Below are positions 7,743 to 17,273 of a stretch of 64,000 nucleotides of DNA, in pieces. The stretch comes from Winogradskyella sediminis. GTDB lineage: Bacteria > Bacteroidota > Bacteroidia > Flavobacteriales > Flavobacteriaceae. The notes below the pieces were generated by a model that worked only from the letters and a program-made list of their open reading frames with translations, had not been told where the DNA came from and ran no database searches. The stretch's first letter is position 1; every line of letters starts with the position of its first letter. The translations under genes and the position numbers were made by a program. Where the stretch lies: NCBI RefSeq assembly GCF_003387355.1, contig NZ_QUNH01000002.1, forward strand, positions 227,606-291,605. The letters are read 5' to 3'.

Positions 7743-9086
7743 TTAAATACCAGTATAATTGCTTGGTGTTATCGCTTTTAATTCTGTTTTAATAGCATCA
7801 GAAATCTCTAAGGTATCAATAAAATTAGAAATAGATGTTTGCGTAATCGCTTCGTTCGTTCGCGTTAAGCCTTTCAAAGCTTCATATGGATTTGGATAGC
7901 TTTCACGTCTTAAGATCGTTTGAATCGCTTCCGCGACCACAGCCCAATTATTTTCTAAGTCTTGTGCAAATTTAGGTTCGTTCAATAATAATTTTCCTAA
8001 ACCTTTAACGGTAGATTTAAACCCAATAAGGGTATGTCCAAAAGGTACACCTACATTCCTTAAAACGGTACTATCTGTTAAATCGCGTTGCAATCTAGAA
8101 ACTGGTAGTTTTGCAGAAAGATGTTCAAAAATAGCATTGGCAATACCTAAATTCCCTTCACTGTTTTCAAAATCTATAGGATTTACTTTATGTGGCATTG
8201 CAGAACTTCCAACTTCTCCAGCTTTTATTTTTTGTTTGAAATAATCCATTGACACGTAGGTCCAGATATCTCTATCTAAATCAATGATAATGGTATTAAT
8301 ACGCTTTAAAGCATCAAATAAAGCAGCGACATGGTCGTAATGCTCAATTTGTGTGGTTGGAAAAGAATGATGCAAGCCTAATTTTTTTTGAACAAATTTA
8401 GTTCCAAAGGCTTTCCAATCAATGTTAGGATAAGCGACTTTATGTGCGTTAAAATTTCCTGTGGCACCACCAAACTTAGCAGCGCTAGGCACGTCGTTTA
8501 ATAAGTTGAATTGCTCTTTTAATCGTACTGCAAAAACCTCAATTTCTTTACCTAAGCGTGTAGGTGAGGCTGGTTGTCCGTGAGTTCTTGCTAACATTGG
8601 GATATCTGCCCAATCTTTTCCTAAACCTTCTATTTTTTCTAATAAGGCATTATATTCAGGAACATAGACATCATTCATAGCATCCTTTATACTTAAAGGA
8701 ATAGCTGTGTTATTTATATCTTGAGAAGTTAATCCGAAATGAATAAATTCTTTATAATCAGATAAACCTAAAGCATCAAATTTCTCTTTAATAAAATATT
8801 CAACAGCTTTAACATCATGATTGGTAACTTTTTCAATCTCCTTTATGGCTGAAGCGTCAACCGCTGTAAAATTTTTATAGATAGCTCTTAAATCTTCAAA
8901 AATAGAACTAGACACCGCATCTAATTGCGGTAGAGGTAATTCACATAAAGCGATAAAATATTCAATCTCTACTAAAACACGATATTTAATCAGTGCTTCT
9001 TCTGAAAAATAATTGCCTAAAGCTTCAACTTTAGATCGGTATCTACCATCGATTGGTGAAATTGCATTAAGAGGAGAAAGTGCCAT
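7743..9086 (-). CDS. purB: Adenylosuccinate lyase
   Basis: The 447-residue product belongs to the fumarase/aspartase superfamily. It cleaves SAICAR and adenylosuccinate, releasing fumarate, in de novo AMP synthesis in the cytosol. The C3 signature loop SSAMPHKVNPIDFENSEGN is present, holding the catalytic serine. ARTHGQPASPT carries the catalytic histidine, and the N-terminal MALSPLNAISPIDGRY is typical of PurB of the E. coli type (456 residues). Length and motifs are complete. A small membrane protein follows in the same direction. Confidence 0.97.
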   Translation of the reverse strand: MALSPLNAISPIDGRYRSKVEALGNYFSEEALIKYRVLVEIEYFIALCELPLPQLDAVSSSIFEDLRAIYKNFTAVDASAIKEIEKVTNHDVKAVEYFIKEKFDALGLSDYKEFIHFGLTSQDINNTAIPLSIKDAMNDVYVPEYNALLEKIEGLGKDWADIPMLARTHGQPASPTRLGKEIEVFAVRLKEQFNLLNDVPSAAKFGGATGNFNAHKVAYPNIDWKAFGTKFVQKKLGLHHSFPTTQIEHYDHVAALFDALKRINTIIIDLDRDIWTYVSMDYFKQKIKAGEVGSSAMPHKVNPIDFENSEGNLGIANAIFEHLSAKLPVSRLQRDLTDSTVLRNVGVPFGHTLIGFKSTVKGLGKLLLNEPKFAQDLENNWAVVAEAIQTILRRESYPNPYEALKGLTRTNEAITQTSISNFIDTLEISDAIKTELKAITPSNYTGI

Positions 9087-9170
9087 GTATGTCAGTTTTT
9101 TTGAAGTGGTAAATATATGGAAGTAAGTTTGAAGTTTGAAACGCCAAGCACGAAGTTTTTTCGATATTTA

Positions 9171-9758
9171 CTAACTCCGAATTTTAAAGTTCTGACGGTT
9201 CTTTATCTTCTTTAGAATATGCTTAGCTCTAGCTTTAAAACCTGAACTTTGCATTTCATAATCGCGTTCTAGAATAATGGCGAGTTCCGGATGAATCCAG
9301 TCATACTCTGTACCCAAAAGATATAAGCTATTCATGCTATACGCTTTGGGCGCAATTTTTTCGTCATTAATCATCCAATCAAAACATGCGGCTACAATAT
9401 TTTCTTTATGGGTTTGAGAGAGTTTGGTTTTTATTAGATTTTCCGTTTTAGAATAATGAGCTGTCGTTAAATATTCGCATATCTTAGCTACTGGCCTTAC
9501 AGAAGAATCTAAATGAACTTTTCCCATATGTGCTGTAAACGTATGGAGATGCGGAATTATAGCATTGAGATTTTTACCACACATAAACTCTAAAACCCAT
9601 GCAGCTCTACACGAAATTTTATCATTCACTTCAAAGAGAATATCTAAAAGTGGAGTAATTAATTCTGGATTGTCAATAACCAAATTAGCATACTTTAAGC
9701 GCATTTCGCGCGAATGGTTGACGTAGTTTAATTCTTTATAAAGTTGTGCTTTTGTCAA
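9171..9758 (-). CDS. HEAT-repeat-like cytosolic protein of unknown function
   Basis: The product has 195 residues, is largely helical and lacks a signal peptide. Helix pairs such as ELITPLLDILFEVNDKISCRAAWVLEFMC and DSSVRPVAKICEYLTTAHY suggest two or more HEAT/armadillo-type repeats. The C-terminal end is basic (KARAKHILKKIKNRQNFK). The gene is upstream of purB in the same direction, 84 bases away, a neighbourhood I associate with Flavobacteriaceae. No enzymatic motif is visible. It is probably a protein-binding scaffold. Confidence 0.65.
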   Translation of the reverse strand: MTKAQLYKELNYVNHSREMRLKYANLVIDNPELITPLLDILFEVNDKISCRAAWVLEFMCGKNLNAIIPHLHTFTAHMGKVHLDSSVRPVAKICEYLTTAHYSKTENLIKTKLSQTHKENIVAACFDWMINDEKIAPKAYSMNSLYLLGTEYDWIHPELAIILERDYEMQSSGFKARAKHILKKIKNRQNFKIRS

Positions 9759-9810
9759 TTGAAAATTGGTTATTTTTAGTCCCTAACATGCGAGTTAAAA
9801 TTAATCAAAT

Positions 9811-10284
9811 ATGAAGATTATAAAAAACATACTGTGGTTTCTTTTATTAGCCTTTGGAATTGCTCAATTTTTTGGACCTGAAAAAAATGAAGGAGATTTA
9901 GCATCTGTAGATGCTTTTTTTGAGGACACCAATCCACCTGATGATGTAAAGACGATTTTAAAAAACGCATGTTTAGATTGCCATAGTGATACAACCCGTT
10001 ACCCTTGGTATAGTCAAATTACACCTGTAAATTATTGGTTAGCAAATCATATTAAAGTGGGTAAAAAACATTTTAATGTTTCAAAATGGAACGATTATGA
10101 TGATAGAAGAAAAGATCATAAACTTGATGAACTAATCGAAATGGTTGAGCGTAAAGAGATGCCATTAGAAAGTTATACGTGGGTGCACAGCGAGGCTAAA
10201 TTATCCGAGGATCAAATCGCAGCCATTAATGAGTGGGCAAGTACCGTACGATTAAAATATGTGTTTCTCAAAGAAGCTCAGTAA
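9811..10284 (+). CDS. Haem-binding domain protein (Haem_bd type)
   Basis: The 157-residue protein has an N-terminal hydrophobic anchor (about residues 5-21). One CxxCH c-type haem motif follows (CLDCHSDTTRYPWY, Cys54, Cys57, His58). Then comes the pattern TPVNYWLANHIKVGKKHFNVSKW, characteristic of the short haem-binding domain seen in Bacteroidota, with a late Met (KEMPLESYTWVHSEAKLS). It would act in the periplasm attached to the inner membrane, in electron transfer or haem sensing. The neighbouring genes give no further clue. Confidence 0.82.
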   Translation: MKIIKNILWFLLLAFGIAQFFGPEKNEGDLASVDAFFEDTNPPDDVKTILKNACLDCHSDTTRYPWYSQITPVNYWLANHIKVGKKHFNVSKWNDYDDRRKDHKLDELIEMVERKEMPLESYTWVHSEAKLSEDQIAAINEWASTVRLKYVFLKEAQ

Positions 10285-10364
10285 ATTCATTATTTTAAAT
10301 CAGAAGTGCTAATATGTATCATATTTAAGTATAATAATACTAGAAATAGAATAGTTTTGCTTTA

Positions 10365-11597
10365 ATGAACAAAAAAATACTCGTTATCGGTTTCGTTTGG
10401 CCAGAACCCAAAAGTTCTGCAGCTGGCAGTCGTATGCTACAATTGATAACGCAATTTCAAAATCAAGGATATGAGGTATCGTTTTCTTCTGCGGCTAAAA
10501 TGTCTGACAATACGTTTGATTTAGATACCATAAATGTTAACACCAAACCGATTCTTTTAAACGATTCGTCTTTTGATGTATTTGTAAAAGAATTACATCC
10601 GGATGCTGTGTTGTTTGATCGTTTTATGACGGAAGAACAATATGGTTGGCGCGTTTCAGAACAATGTCCTAATGCATTACGGATTTTAGATACCGAAGAT
10701 TTTCATGGCTTACGAAAGGCTAGGGAAGTGGCTTTAAAACGAAATGAAGTGGTTACGTTAGAGCATCTTCAAAATGATACGACCAAACGTGAGATAGCTA
10801 GTATTTATCGTTGTGATTTGAGCTTAATAATTTCTGAAGCAGAACTAGATATTTTAACCAATCAATTTAACATTGATGCAAGTTTGCTATATTATTTACC
10901 GTTTCTGCTAGAACCTATTTCTGAAGAGGATATAAAACTCTTACCAAAATTTGAAGCACGACAACATTTTGTAACCATCGGTAATTTTCTTCACGCACCA
11001 AACTATAATGCGGTATTGTATTTAAAACAGACGATTTGGCCTTTAATACGGCAACAACTACCAAAACTAGAACTACATATTTATGGATCTTATGAGTCTC
11101 AAAAAGTGACCCAACTTCATAAACCTAATGAAGGCTTTTTTATTAAAGGTTTTGCGGAAGATGTGAATGACATCATGAAAAACGCCAAAGTTTGCTTAGC
11201 GTCTTTACGTTTTGGGGCAGGACTTAAAGGCAAACTAATTGACGCGATGCAAAACGGAACTCCTTGTGTTATGACGAATATTGCAGCCGAAGGTATGTTT
11301 GGTCAATTAGATGTCAACGGTTTTATCTCCGATAACCCAAAAGACTTTGCTAAAAAAGCTGTCTTACTTTATAGTGACGCTGAAACCTGGGAACAAAAAC
11401 AACAACAGGGTTTTAAAGTGATGCATAAGCGCTTCAATAATGTAAATTTTGAAAAAGCATTTGCATCCAAACTAATGGAACTTTCTAAGGATATAAATGC
11501 ACATCGCGAAAACAACTTTATCGGACAATTATTTATGATGCAATCCATGCAAAGTACCAAATATATGAGCAAGTGGATTGAAGCTAAGAATAGATAA
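10365..11597 (+). CDS. Glycosyltransferase, GT-B fold (GT4-like)
   Basis: The protein has 410 residues and no signal peptide. The N-terminal domain begins MNKKILVIGFVWPEPKSSAAGSRM, a glycine-rich acceptor-side start typical of GT-B enzymes. The C-terminal donor domain contains HFVTIGNFLHAPNYNAVLYL, LELHIYGSY and FGAGLKGKLIDAMQNGTPCVMTNIAAEGM, the E/G-rich region that binds the nucleotide sugar in GT4 proteins. It probably adds a sugar to an envelope glycan. No glycan cluster surrounds it, so donor and acceptor are unknown. It ends 7 bases from the convergent T9SS protein gene. Confidence 0.8.
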   Translation: MNKKILVIGFVWPEPKSSAAGSRMLQLITQFQNQGYEVSFSSAAKMSDNTFDLDTINVNTKPILLNDSSFDVFVKELHPDAVLFDRFMTEEQYGWRVSEQCPNALRILDTEDFHGLRKAREVALKRNEVVTLEHLQNDTTKREIASIYRCDLSLIISEAELDILTNQFNIDASLLYYLPFLLEPISEEDIKLLPKFEARQHFVTIGNFLHAPNYNAVLYLKQTIWPLIRQQLPKLELHIYGSYESQKVTQLHKPNEGFFIKGFAEDVNDIMKNAKVCLASLRFGAGLKGKLIDAMQNGTPCVMTNIAAEGMFGQLDVNGFISDNPKDFAKKAVLLYSDAETWEQKQQQGFKVMHKRFNNVNFEKAFASKLMELSKDINAHRENNFIGQLFMMQSMQSTKYMSKWIEAKNR

Positions 11598-11604
11598 AAC
11601 TATG

Positions 11605-14562
11605 CTATAATTTTACAATCTTCTTATTCATTTCTCCAAAAGATGTTTTCAATTTTAGCATGTAAATACCGTTCTTTAGTTTGCTTAAGTCTAGTTTATT
11701 TAGAGATTCCGTTTGTTCTATTATTAATTGACCAGACAAAGTATACAGTGAAATTGATTGTAATAAATTTGTGCCTTCAATGTTCAAAATATCTGTAACA
11801 GGATTTGGGTAAATTTGAATGGCGTTTATACTGTTTTTATCGGTATGTAATCTTTCGTTTACAATTTCAGTAGAATAAGTATTCGTAACAATTGGAAAAT
11901 TATAATCAAAGTATATATCAGCCGTGCTTTCAAAGGTGTTTCCTAAATCTAAGGTTGATAGTGTTTTAATCTTAAATACAACATACCCATCATTGTTGGC
12001 ATCATCAAATGGGAGTTCAATGTTTTCAAAAATAAATTCAACCTCATTATTGTTTGTTATTTTAGTACTATAAATATGACTACTATCTAGAGGTATAAAA
12101 CTAGAGCTATCAAATTTTGTTTCATCAAGTATAGTTTTAACTACAATATTTATAGCAGAGGCAGAACCAGTATTTTCAAACCTAATTAAGTAATGTACAT
12201 ATGTTCCAACTTCGTCTTCAAGAATTTGTGGACCTTCTAAACAAGTTATATCATTTGGGTCAAAAGAGTTAACAACCAATTGTTTAAGACCCATGCTGTT
12301 ATCACTAATAAATTCATCATTTGGAATAGGATTTATTCTCGTATCAAAACTTAAAATATCCGCATTATTTAAGGGGAATGTTAAGTGCGTTGGCGGATTG
12401 AGATTCATTGTAACAAGAATAGATCTGTTCTCAAAAGGTTGTAGATTGTTATAATCCCATGACAATAGGTTTTCATTTTGACTTGTTACAGCAGGCACAG
12501 ACGACACTAGATCCATAAAGTCGTCTTCAAAAGTGAACGTGACATTTCCTGATAAAATTGTATTTCCAACATTTTTATATACAATCTTATAAGTTGAATC
12601 AAAACCTGGACGAGCTGACGATAATGGAATAATATAAACCTGTAAATCATTCTTTATGCCATTAGGAGTAATACAAAAATCCTGAATATAAGGACTGTTT
12701 TCATCTGGGAAATTTACAGCAATATTTTCTGGACTAATTGAAAAGTAATCTTCATTAACAAACTTTGGCGTAATGGTGTAGTTTCCCACTTCTAGTGGAA
12801 TGCTATAACTTCCGTTAATGTTTGAAATGCTAATCCCTTCAACGTTACCGTCTGAAATTGAGTACATTAAATTAGGAAATGGTGTGTCAGTGGCATCGCA
12901 GCCATCAGAATTAGAATCGAATTTATTTTCTCCTTCTATAACGAAAAACTCACCTCCTGGTACAAAGGAACAATAAGTGTTGATGTTGCAATTAGTGGGA
13001 ATAAAATCACTAATGTAGTTTAGTTCGCCTTCATCAACACAGATATATGCTAGATTGGGCACATTGGTTAATGTGGGATCACTCAAGAAATTAACAGATT
13101 CCATGATGTCCCCGTTTTTAATGTTTATATTAAAGAGATTTACGTTATTATAAATACTAAAACTCTCCACTGTTGTGGTGCTTAAGTCTAAAGAAGAGAA
13201 TTCTGTATTGCTTAATGATAAATTTCGAATTGTATTATTTTGTAAATTTATATTTGTCAATGGATTTGAACTTAAATTTAAGTTACCTGTAACCGCAGTA
13301 TTAGTTAATTCAAAATTGTCTAATTGATTTCCTGTAAATAAAATATCCTCTACGGTTTCTAGTAGAGGTAAATTGACACTAGTTAATTGATTGTTTTTAA
13401 CATTTAAATCTACGGCATTAACTAAACTTGGGAGGTTTAGTTCTGTCAATTGATTATTTGATAGACTGATACTTCCGTCAATTAAATTTGTTAAATCTAT
13501 GGTGTTTAAGTCATGATTTGTTGTGTTCACATACAGACCACCAGTTTCTAAAGCGCTTAAATCAATATGTTGCACATCTCCACCAATCGTTATGTCGCCT
13601 GTTTGAAGGCTTGGCAAGCTAACAATTGGAGAATCAAATGATAGCGTGATATGACCATCGACATTGTTGAGGCTACTTAGATTGACATCCATGAGATTAC
13701 CATTAATAATAAGGCGTTCAACGGAATATTCTAAACTTGATAAATCTATAGACTCTAGATTATAACTCTGAATACTAATCTCATCTGATGACGTTATATA
13801 GACTTCATTAGAAACTACGTTGCTCAAATTTAAATCCGTTATAGTATCGTTACCGATAAATCTAAAGCCATGGATATAGGTTAAGTTACTTAAATCGATA
13901 TCTAAGATATTGTTATAATTAATAATCATAGATTGGTTAACCGTAGTTAGATTAGATAAATTGATACTCATAGGTAGAACTGAGTCATTATTTGTAATAT
14001 ATAAGCTACTACCAATGCTAGTGAGACTGTTTAAGTCTAAGTTTATAGCTGTGTTAGATGTCGTTGCGTTATATCGGTAGGTAAAACGACCTCCAACGGT
14101 TGTTAAGTTTAATAAATCAATAGATTGTAGGTTAGGATTTAAATCAAAGGTTACATGTCTAGTAACAGATGTAAGTTGCCCTAAATTAATAGACGTCAGA
14201 TTGGGATTGCTTGAGATTTCTAATTCACTGATTTGAGAAATAAAGCTTAAGTCTATAGTATTTAAATTTGTGTTTTCGAACAAAAGTTCATTTAAATTAG
14301 TAAAAGCCGCTATCCCTTCTGCTGATGTTGCTAAGCAATTTTCATTTATTTCTAGCATAAAAACAGCTTCAGCTTCAGAAACTTGTATTTCTCCATCGTT
14401 ATTGGTATCTACAACAGATTCTGGATATCCATCGTTGTTTAGATCAGCACAGATAGAGCTTACTAAGTAATTTTTGAAATTTGGATCTTCAAAAGTCACG
14501 TTTTGACTAAATAAATCTAAAAAGCAGAATAGTAAGAATGATGTAAGAAAATGGTTTTTCAT
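11605..14562 (-). CDS. T9SS-exported leucine-rich-repeat surface protein
   Basis: The product has 985 residues with an N-terminal signal (MKNHFLTSFLLFCFLDLFSQ). Near residues 40-65 is an EF-hand-like, Asp-rich segment (DLNNDGYPESVVDTNNDGEIQ). Residues from about 85 to 505 are irregular leucine-rich repeats with the recurring pattern L.L..L..I/V (for example LNLPSLVNAVDLNVKNNQL). Later residues carry a DUF11-like repeat region (YKNVGNTILSGNVTFTF; IRFENTGSASAINIVV). The C-terminus is a type A T9SS sorting domain (IYPNPVTDILNIEG, LSGQLI, KLKNGIYMLKL). It should be secreted and anchored at the cell surface. The ligand is unknown. Confidence 0.87.
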   Translation of the reverse strand: MKNHFLTSFLLFCFLDLFSQNVTFEDPNFKNYLVSSICADLNNDGYPESVVDTNNDGEIQVSEAEAVFMLEINENCLATSAEGIAAFTNLNELLFENTNLNTIDLSFISQISELEISSNPNLTSINLGQLTSVTRHVTFDLNPNLQSIDLLNLTTVGGRFTYRYNATTSNTAINLDLNSLTSIGSSLYITNNDSVLPMSINLSNLTTVNQSMIINYNNILDIDLSNLTYIHGFRFIGNDTITDLNLSNVVSNEVYITSSDEISIQSYNLESIDLSSLEYSVERLIINGNLMDVNLSSLNNVDGHITLSFDSPIVSLPSLQTGDITIGGDVQHIDLSALETGGLYVNTTNHDLNTIDLTNLIDGSISLSNNQLTELNLPSLVNAVDLNVKNNQLTSVNLPLLETVEDILFTGNQLDNFELTNTAVTGNLNLSSNPLTNINLQNNTIRNLSLSNTEFSSLDLSTTTVESFSIYNNVNLFNINIKNGDIMESVNFLSDPTLTNVPNLAYICVDEGELNYISDFIPTNCNINTYCSFVPGGEFFVIEGENKFDSNSDGCDATDTPFPNLMYSISDGNVEGISISNINGSYSIPLEVGNYTITPKFVNEDYFSISPENIAVNFPDENSPYIQDFCITPNGIKNDLQVYIIPLSSARPGFDSTYKIVYKNVGNTILSGNVTFTFEDDFMDLVSSVPAVTSQNENLLSWDYNNLQPFENRSILVTMNLNPPTHLTFPLNNADILSFDTRINPIPNDEFISDNSMGLKQLVVNSFDPNDITCLEGPQILEDEVGTYVHYLIRFENTGSASAINIVVKTILDETKFDSSSFIPLDSSHIYSTKITNNNEVEFIFENIELPFDDANNDGYVVFKIKTLSTLDLGNTFESTADIYFDYNFPIVTNTYSTEIVNERLHTDKNSINAIQIYPNPVTDILNIEGTNLLQSISLYTLSGQLIIEQTESLNKLDLSKLKNGIYMLKLKTSFGEMNKKIVKL

Positions 14563-14718
14563 TGGATAGTAGCTTGAGAGACAATAATAAACATATTTAG
14601 TTTAAACTTTAAACATCAATTCATTTTTTTCGATTAACTACAATATATAAATACATCGATTAATTAAAAGGAGATAGAAAAAGGTATTGTGACTAAGGCC
14701 TTATATTCTTATCGTAAA

Positions 14719-15428
14719 TTATGCTAGTATCCCAGTAAATATAGCCACATAATATAACCCAGTGATAATAAAAACAACACCAGCCACGATACGCATGACT
14801 TTTTCAATTTTGGTGATTTTGTTATAAAATATGCCAACTTTTCCAGCAGTATAGGCTAATAAATACGTAAATAGAATTACTGGTAATCCTGTACCAAACG
14901 CGAATACCATCGGTAAATAAAGACCATCTGCAGACGCAATAGTCATGGGAATAAGCATTCCAAAAAATAAGGCTCCACTATAAGGGCAAAATGCCAAAGC
15001 GAAAACAACTCCAATCAAAAATGACCCTAATACCCCTTTATCTTTAAATTTTTCGGATAGTCGTTCTTGAAAATTAGATGTTCCTAAGAAATTGAGTTTA
15101 ATAATATTGAGCATTATTAAACCAATAATAATAATAATGGCCCTAAATATTTTTCACCATTTTGATTGAAAAATCGCGCTATATGAAACTTACTCGCACC
15201 AAAGTATAAAATTAATCCAATGGCAGTATAACTAAAGCCTCTTCCGAGTGCATATAATAAGCCGTTTAAAAATACATTTCGTTTGCTCGAAATATTTTTA
15301 GAGATAAAGGCGGTCGCTGTTATGTTGGTTGCCAAAGGACACGGACTAATGGCAGTCATTAGTCCGAGTATTAAGGCTGATAAAATGGGAATGTTATAAT
15401 TTTCTAACAGTGCTTTTAGAAACTCCAT
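14719..15428 (-). pseudogene. arsG: ArsG/CcdA-like permease split by a one-base frameshift
   Basis: Two abutting frames encode the halves of one polytopic membrane protein. The first (15428-15117) contains ALILGLMTAISPCPLATNI and ends PLLLLLV. The second (15114-14719) contains ALAFCPYSGALFFGMLIPM. The pair of cysteine-proline motifs is that of CcdA/ArsG-family efflux permeases. The break lies in a TTA/ATT run (15124-15140); adding one base restores 237 codons reading through PLL-I-GLIMLN. Total length is 710 bases, which is 3n+2. The start overlaps no other gene and directly follows the arsF-like stop. It could be a decayed gene or a consensus error. The symbol is tentative. Confidence 0.75.
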
Positions 15429-15868
15429 TTAGAGTGTTTTTAATTGGGTTTCAATTTTAGATTTTAGTGCTTTAGAAAAAACATCTTGATCTGTACCATT
15501 CATAAATGCAAATTCGGTTAAATCTATCTTGTTTTCACTTCCGTTTTTAATCACATTTAGAATTAAAGCGGTTCCTGATGCTTCAAATTTTTCAGCTAGT
15601 TTTTCATTTTTTTCATCATCTACATTTATGACTTGGAAGCTAATTTTATCCGCTTTTAATTCGTGCGAAAAATAAGTATCTAATGTGAATTTCGTGTAGC
15701 CTCAATAGCCTTACACGTCATACACCTGTGTGTAGAGTGGAAGTCCATAACCTCTATTTTAGAAATTGATTGATCTAAAGCTGAATTGTCTTTTTTTGTT
15801 TCATCAACACAGGATGTCAGTATTAAACTTTGAGTTATAACTACTAACAAGTGAAATGTTTGTCGCAT
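15429..15868 (-). pseudogene. arsF: ArsF-like thioredoxin-fold lipoprotein split by a one-base frameshift
   Basis: The first frame (15868-15680) gives a lipoprotein signal (SLILTSC), then MDFHSTHRCMTCKAIEAT with a CxxC motif, and stops early. The remainder continues in the next frame down to a TAA at 15429-15431: FTLDTYFSHELKADKISFQVINVDD, then ASGTALILNVIKNG and FAFMNGTDQDVF. One added base near 15692-15700 restores EAT-TKFTLDTYF and a 146-residue protein. This matches the ArsF-like (nitrophenyl nitroreductase subunit) family, which is paired with ArsG in flavobacteria. The stop abuts the arsG-like ATG. Function, if intact, would be redox handling of aromatic arsenicals; that is inferred from the family name. 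Confidence 0.72.
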
Positions 15869-15887
15869 AATTTTATTGATTTATAGT

Positions 15888-16862
15888 TTATAATAATATG
15901 TTGAATACAAAGCCGGAAAGTATAATACACAGCGTCACGACACCAAAAAAGATGGCAATCAGTTTTAAGGACATTACTTTTTTTAGCAAGGTGGCTTCAG
16001 GAATAGATAAGCCTACGGTTGCCATCATAAAAGCTATAGCAGTTCCTAAAGGAACACCTTTGGCTACAAAAACTTCTATGACTGGCACAATACCTGCGGC
16101 ATTAGCGTACATGGGCACAGCAATGATAACGGCAAGAGGAACGGTCCACCATTCTCCACCTCCTAAATAGTCATTAAAAAAGTTTTCGGGCACATAGCCA
16201 TGCATCGCCGCACCAATGGAAATTCCTATAATGACATAAAGGAGTACACCTTTTACAATATCCCAAGCACTATTTGTAATTTCAGGTAAGCGTTGGTAAA
16301 ATGTTCTTTTCTCTTCTTGAAATTCGGCCTGTTGCATGTTGTTATCAAGAATCTGTTTTACCCAATCAGACAATAAAGGTTCAAGATTGAATTTACCAAG
16401 CAGCCAACCTCCAATGGTTCCTAATAAAATACCTGAGATAACATAGATTAAGGTTGCTTTTAAGCCAAACATACCAATAAACATCGCTACGGCAACCTCA
16501 TTGACTAATGGTGAGGTAATTAAAAAGGAAAAGGTAACACCCAAAGGAATGCCTCCTTGTACAAAACCAATAAAAAGTGGTACTGAAGAGCAGGAACAAA
16601 ATGGTGTTATGGCTCCAAAAATCGAAGAAAAAAAGTATTCTAAACCGTATAGTTTTTTCCTGTTCAGGTAATTTTTTAGGCGTTCAATTGGGAAGTAGGT
16701 ATTTACAATGCCCATGATGAAAACGATAACGAAAAGCAGAATCAGAATTTTGATGGTATCGTATACAAAGAAATTAAGAGCAATTCCTAAATGTGTTTCT
16801 GTACCAATTCCAAATACGGAATAGATTAACCAATCGGCGAAATGTTGTAACCAATCAAACAT
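15888..16862 (-). CDS. ArsP-like permease (DUF318 family)
   Basis: The 324-residue membrane protein has about eight or more spans in two halves. The signature ITPFCSCSSVPLFIGF lies near residue 85-100, and the second-half motif VPMYANAAGIVPVIEVFVAKGVPLGTAIAFMM near 250-285. The cysteine-rich first motif is typical of ArsP (methylarsenite efflux) and of the related SO_0444 copper/zinc efflux group. The substrate is therefore arsenical or metal. The operon with ArsR, OsmC and ArsF/ArsG-like genes favours organoarsenicals. Its start overlaps the osmC stop by 8 bases, implying coupled translation. Confidence 0.85.
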   Translation of the reverse strand: MFDWLQHFADWLIYSVFGIGTETHLGIALNFFVYDTIKILILLFVIVFIMGIVNTYFPIERLKNYLNRKKLYGLEYFFSSIFGAITPFCSCSSVPLFIGFVQGGIPLGVTFSFLITSPLVNEVAVAMFIGMFGLKATLIYVISGILLGTIGGWLLGKFNLEPLLSDWVKQILDNNMQQAEFQEEKRTFYQRLPEITNSAWDIVKGVLLYVIIGISIGAAMHGYVPENFFNDYLGGGEWWTVPLAVIIAVPMYANAAGIVPVIEVFVAKGVPLGTAIAFMMATVGLSIPEATLLKKVMSLKLIAIFFGVVTLCIILSGFVFNILL

Positions 16863-17262
16863 CGCTTTGTGTTTTAATAGCGCCAGAAATAGTACAGGTT
16901 AATTTTATGGTATTATAAATGGTGCCGTGTTTCTCAATGTTCTTTTTTAGCAAATCGACATTCAATTTCTCATCGTTACTGTAAATGGTTAACTCATAAT
17001 TGATATTATCCATTCGTGGAGGATGCTCAAGACGAGTGGCATTAACCTTGAGTGTGGTTTTTGTATAATTGAATTTCATCATCTCTGAAAAACGTTCCAC
17101 ATTTTTAAGCATACACGCTGCAAATGATCCTAAGAATAATTCTGCCGGATTGGGTAAAACGTCTGCTGTTTTTGATGTGGTTCCAAAAGCGATGTCCGAT
17201 GCTTTAATATGAATAACAGCATCTTCATTTGAAAACGAAGAAGCGTTGACTTGATAGTTCAT
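16855..17262 (-). CDS. OsmC family peroxiredoxin-like protein
   Basis: The 135-residue protein has the OsmC/Ohr fold. The peroxidatic cysteine is in NPAELFLGSFAACMLKNVERF (Cys near residue 50). A second cysteine lies in IKLTCTISG near residue 121. Both active-site cysteines are present and the length is normal. These enzymes reduce organic hydroperoxides in the cytosol using thiols. In this operon, with a small thioredoxin upstream and an overlapping permease downstream, it may supply thiol-peroxidase protection during metalloid stress. The context reading is an inference. Confidence 0.88.
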   Translation of the reverse strand: MNYQVNASSFSNEDAVIHIKASDIAFGTTSKTADVLPNPAELFLGSFAACMLKNVERFSEMMKFNYTKTTLKVNATRLEHPPRMDNINYELTIYSNDEKLNVDLLKKNIEKHGTIYNTIKLTCTISGAIKTQSDV

Positions 17263-17273
17263 AACATTGCATT

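Noticed and set aside
15117-15140. Programmed -1 ribosomal frameshift in the arsG-like gene (and in the arsF-like gene at 15692-15700)
   Set aside because: Neither site has an X XXY YYZ slippery heptamer or an obvious downstream stem, and two independent sites in adjacent genes make decay or error simpler.
15898-16170. Plus-strand 90-codon frame within the ArsP-like gene
   Set aside because: Antisense shadow of a clear permease with conserved motifs.
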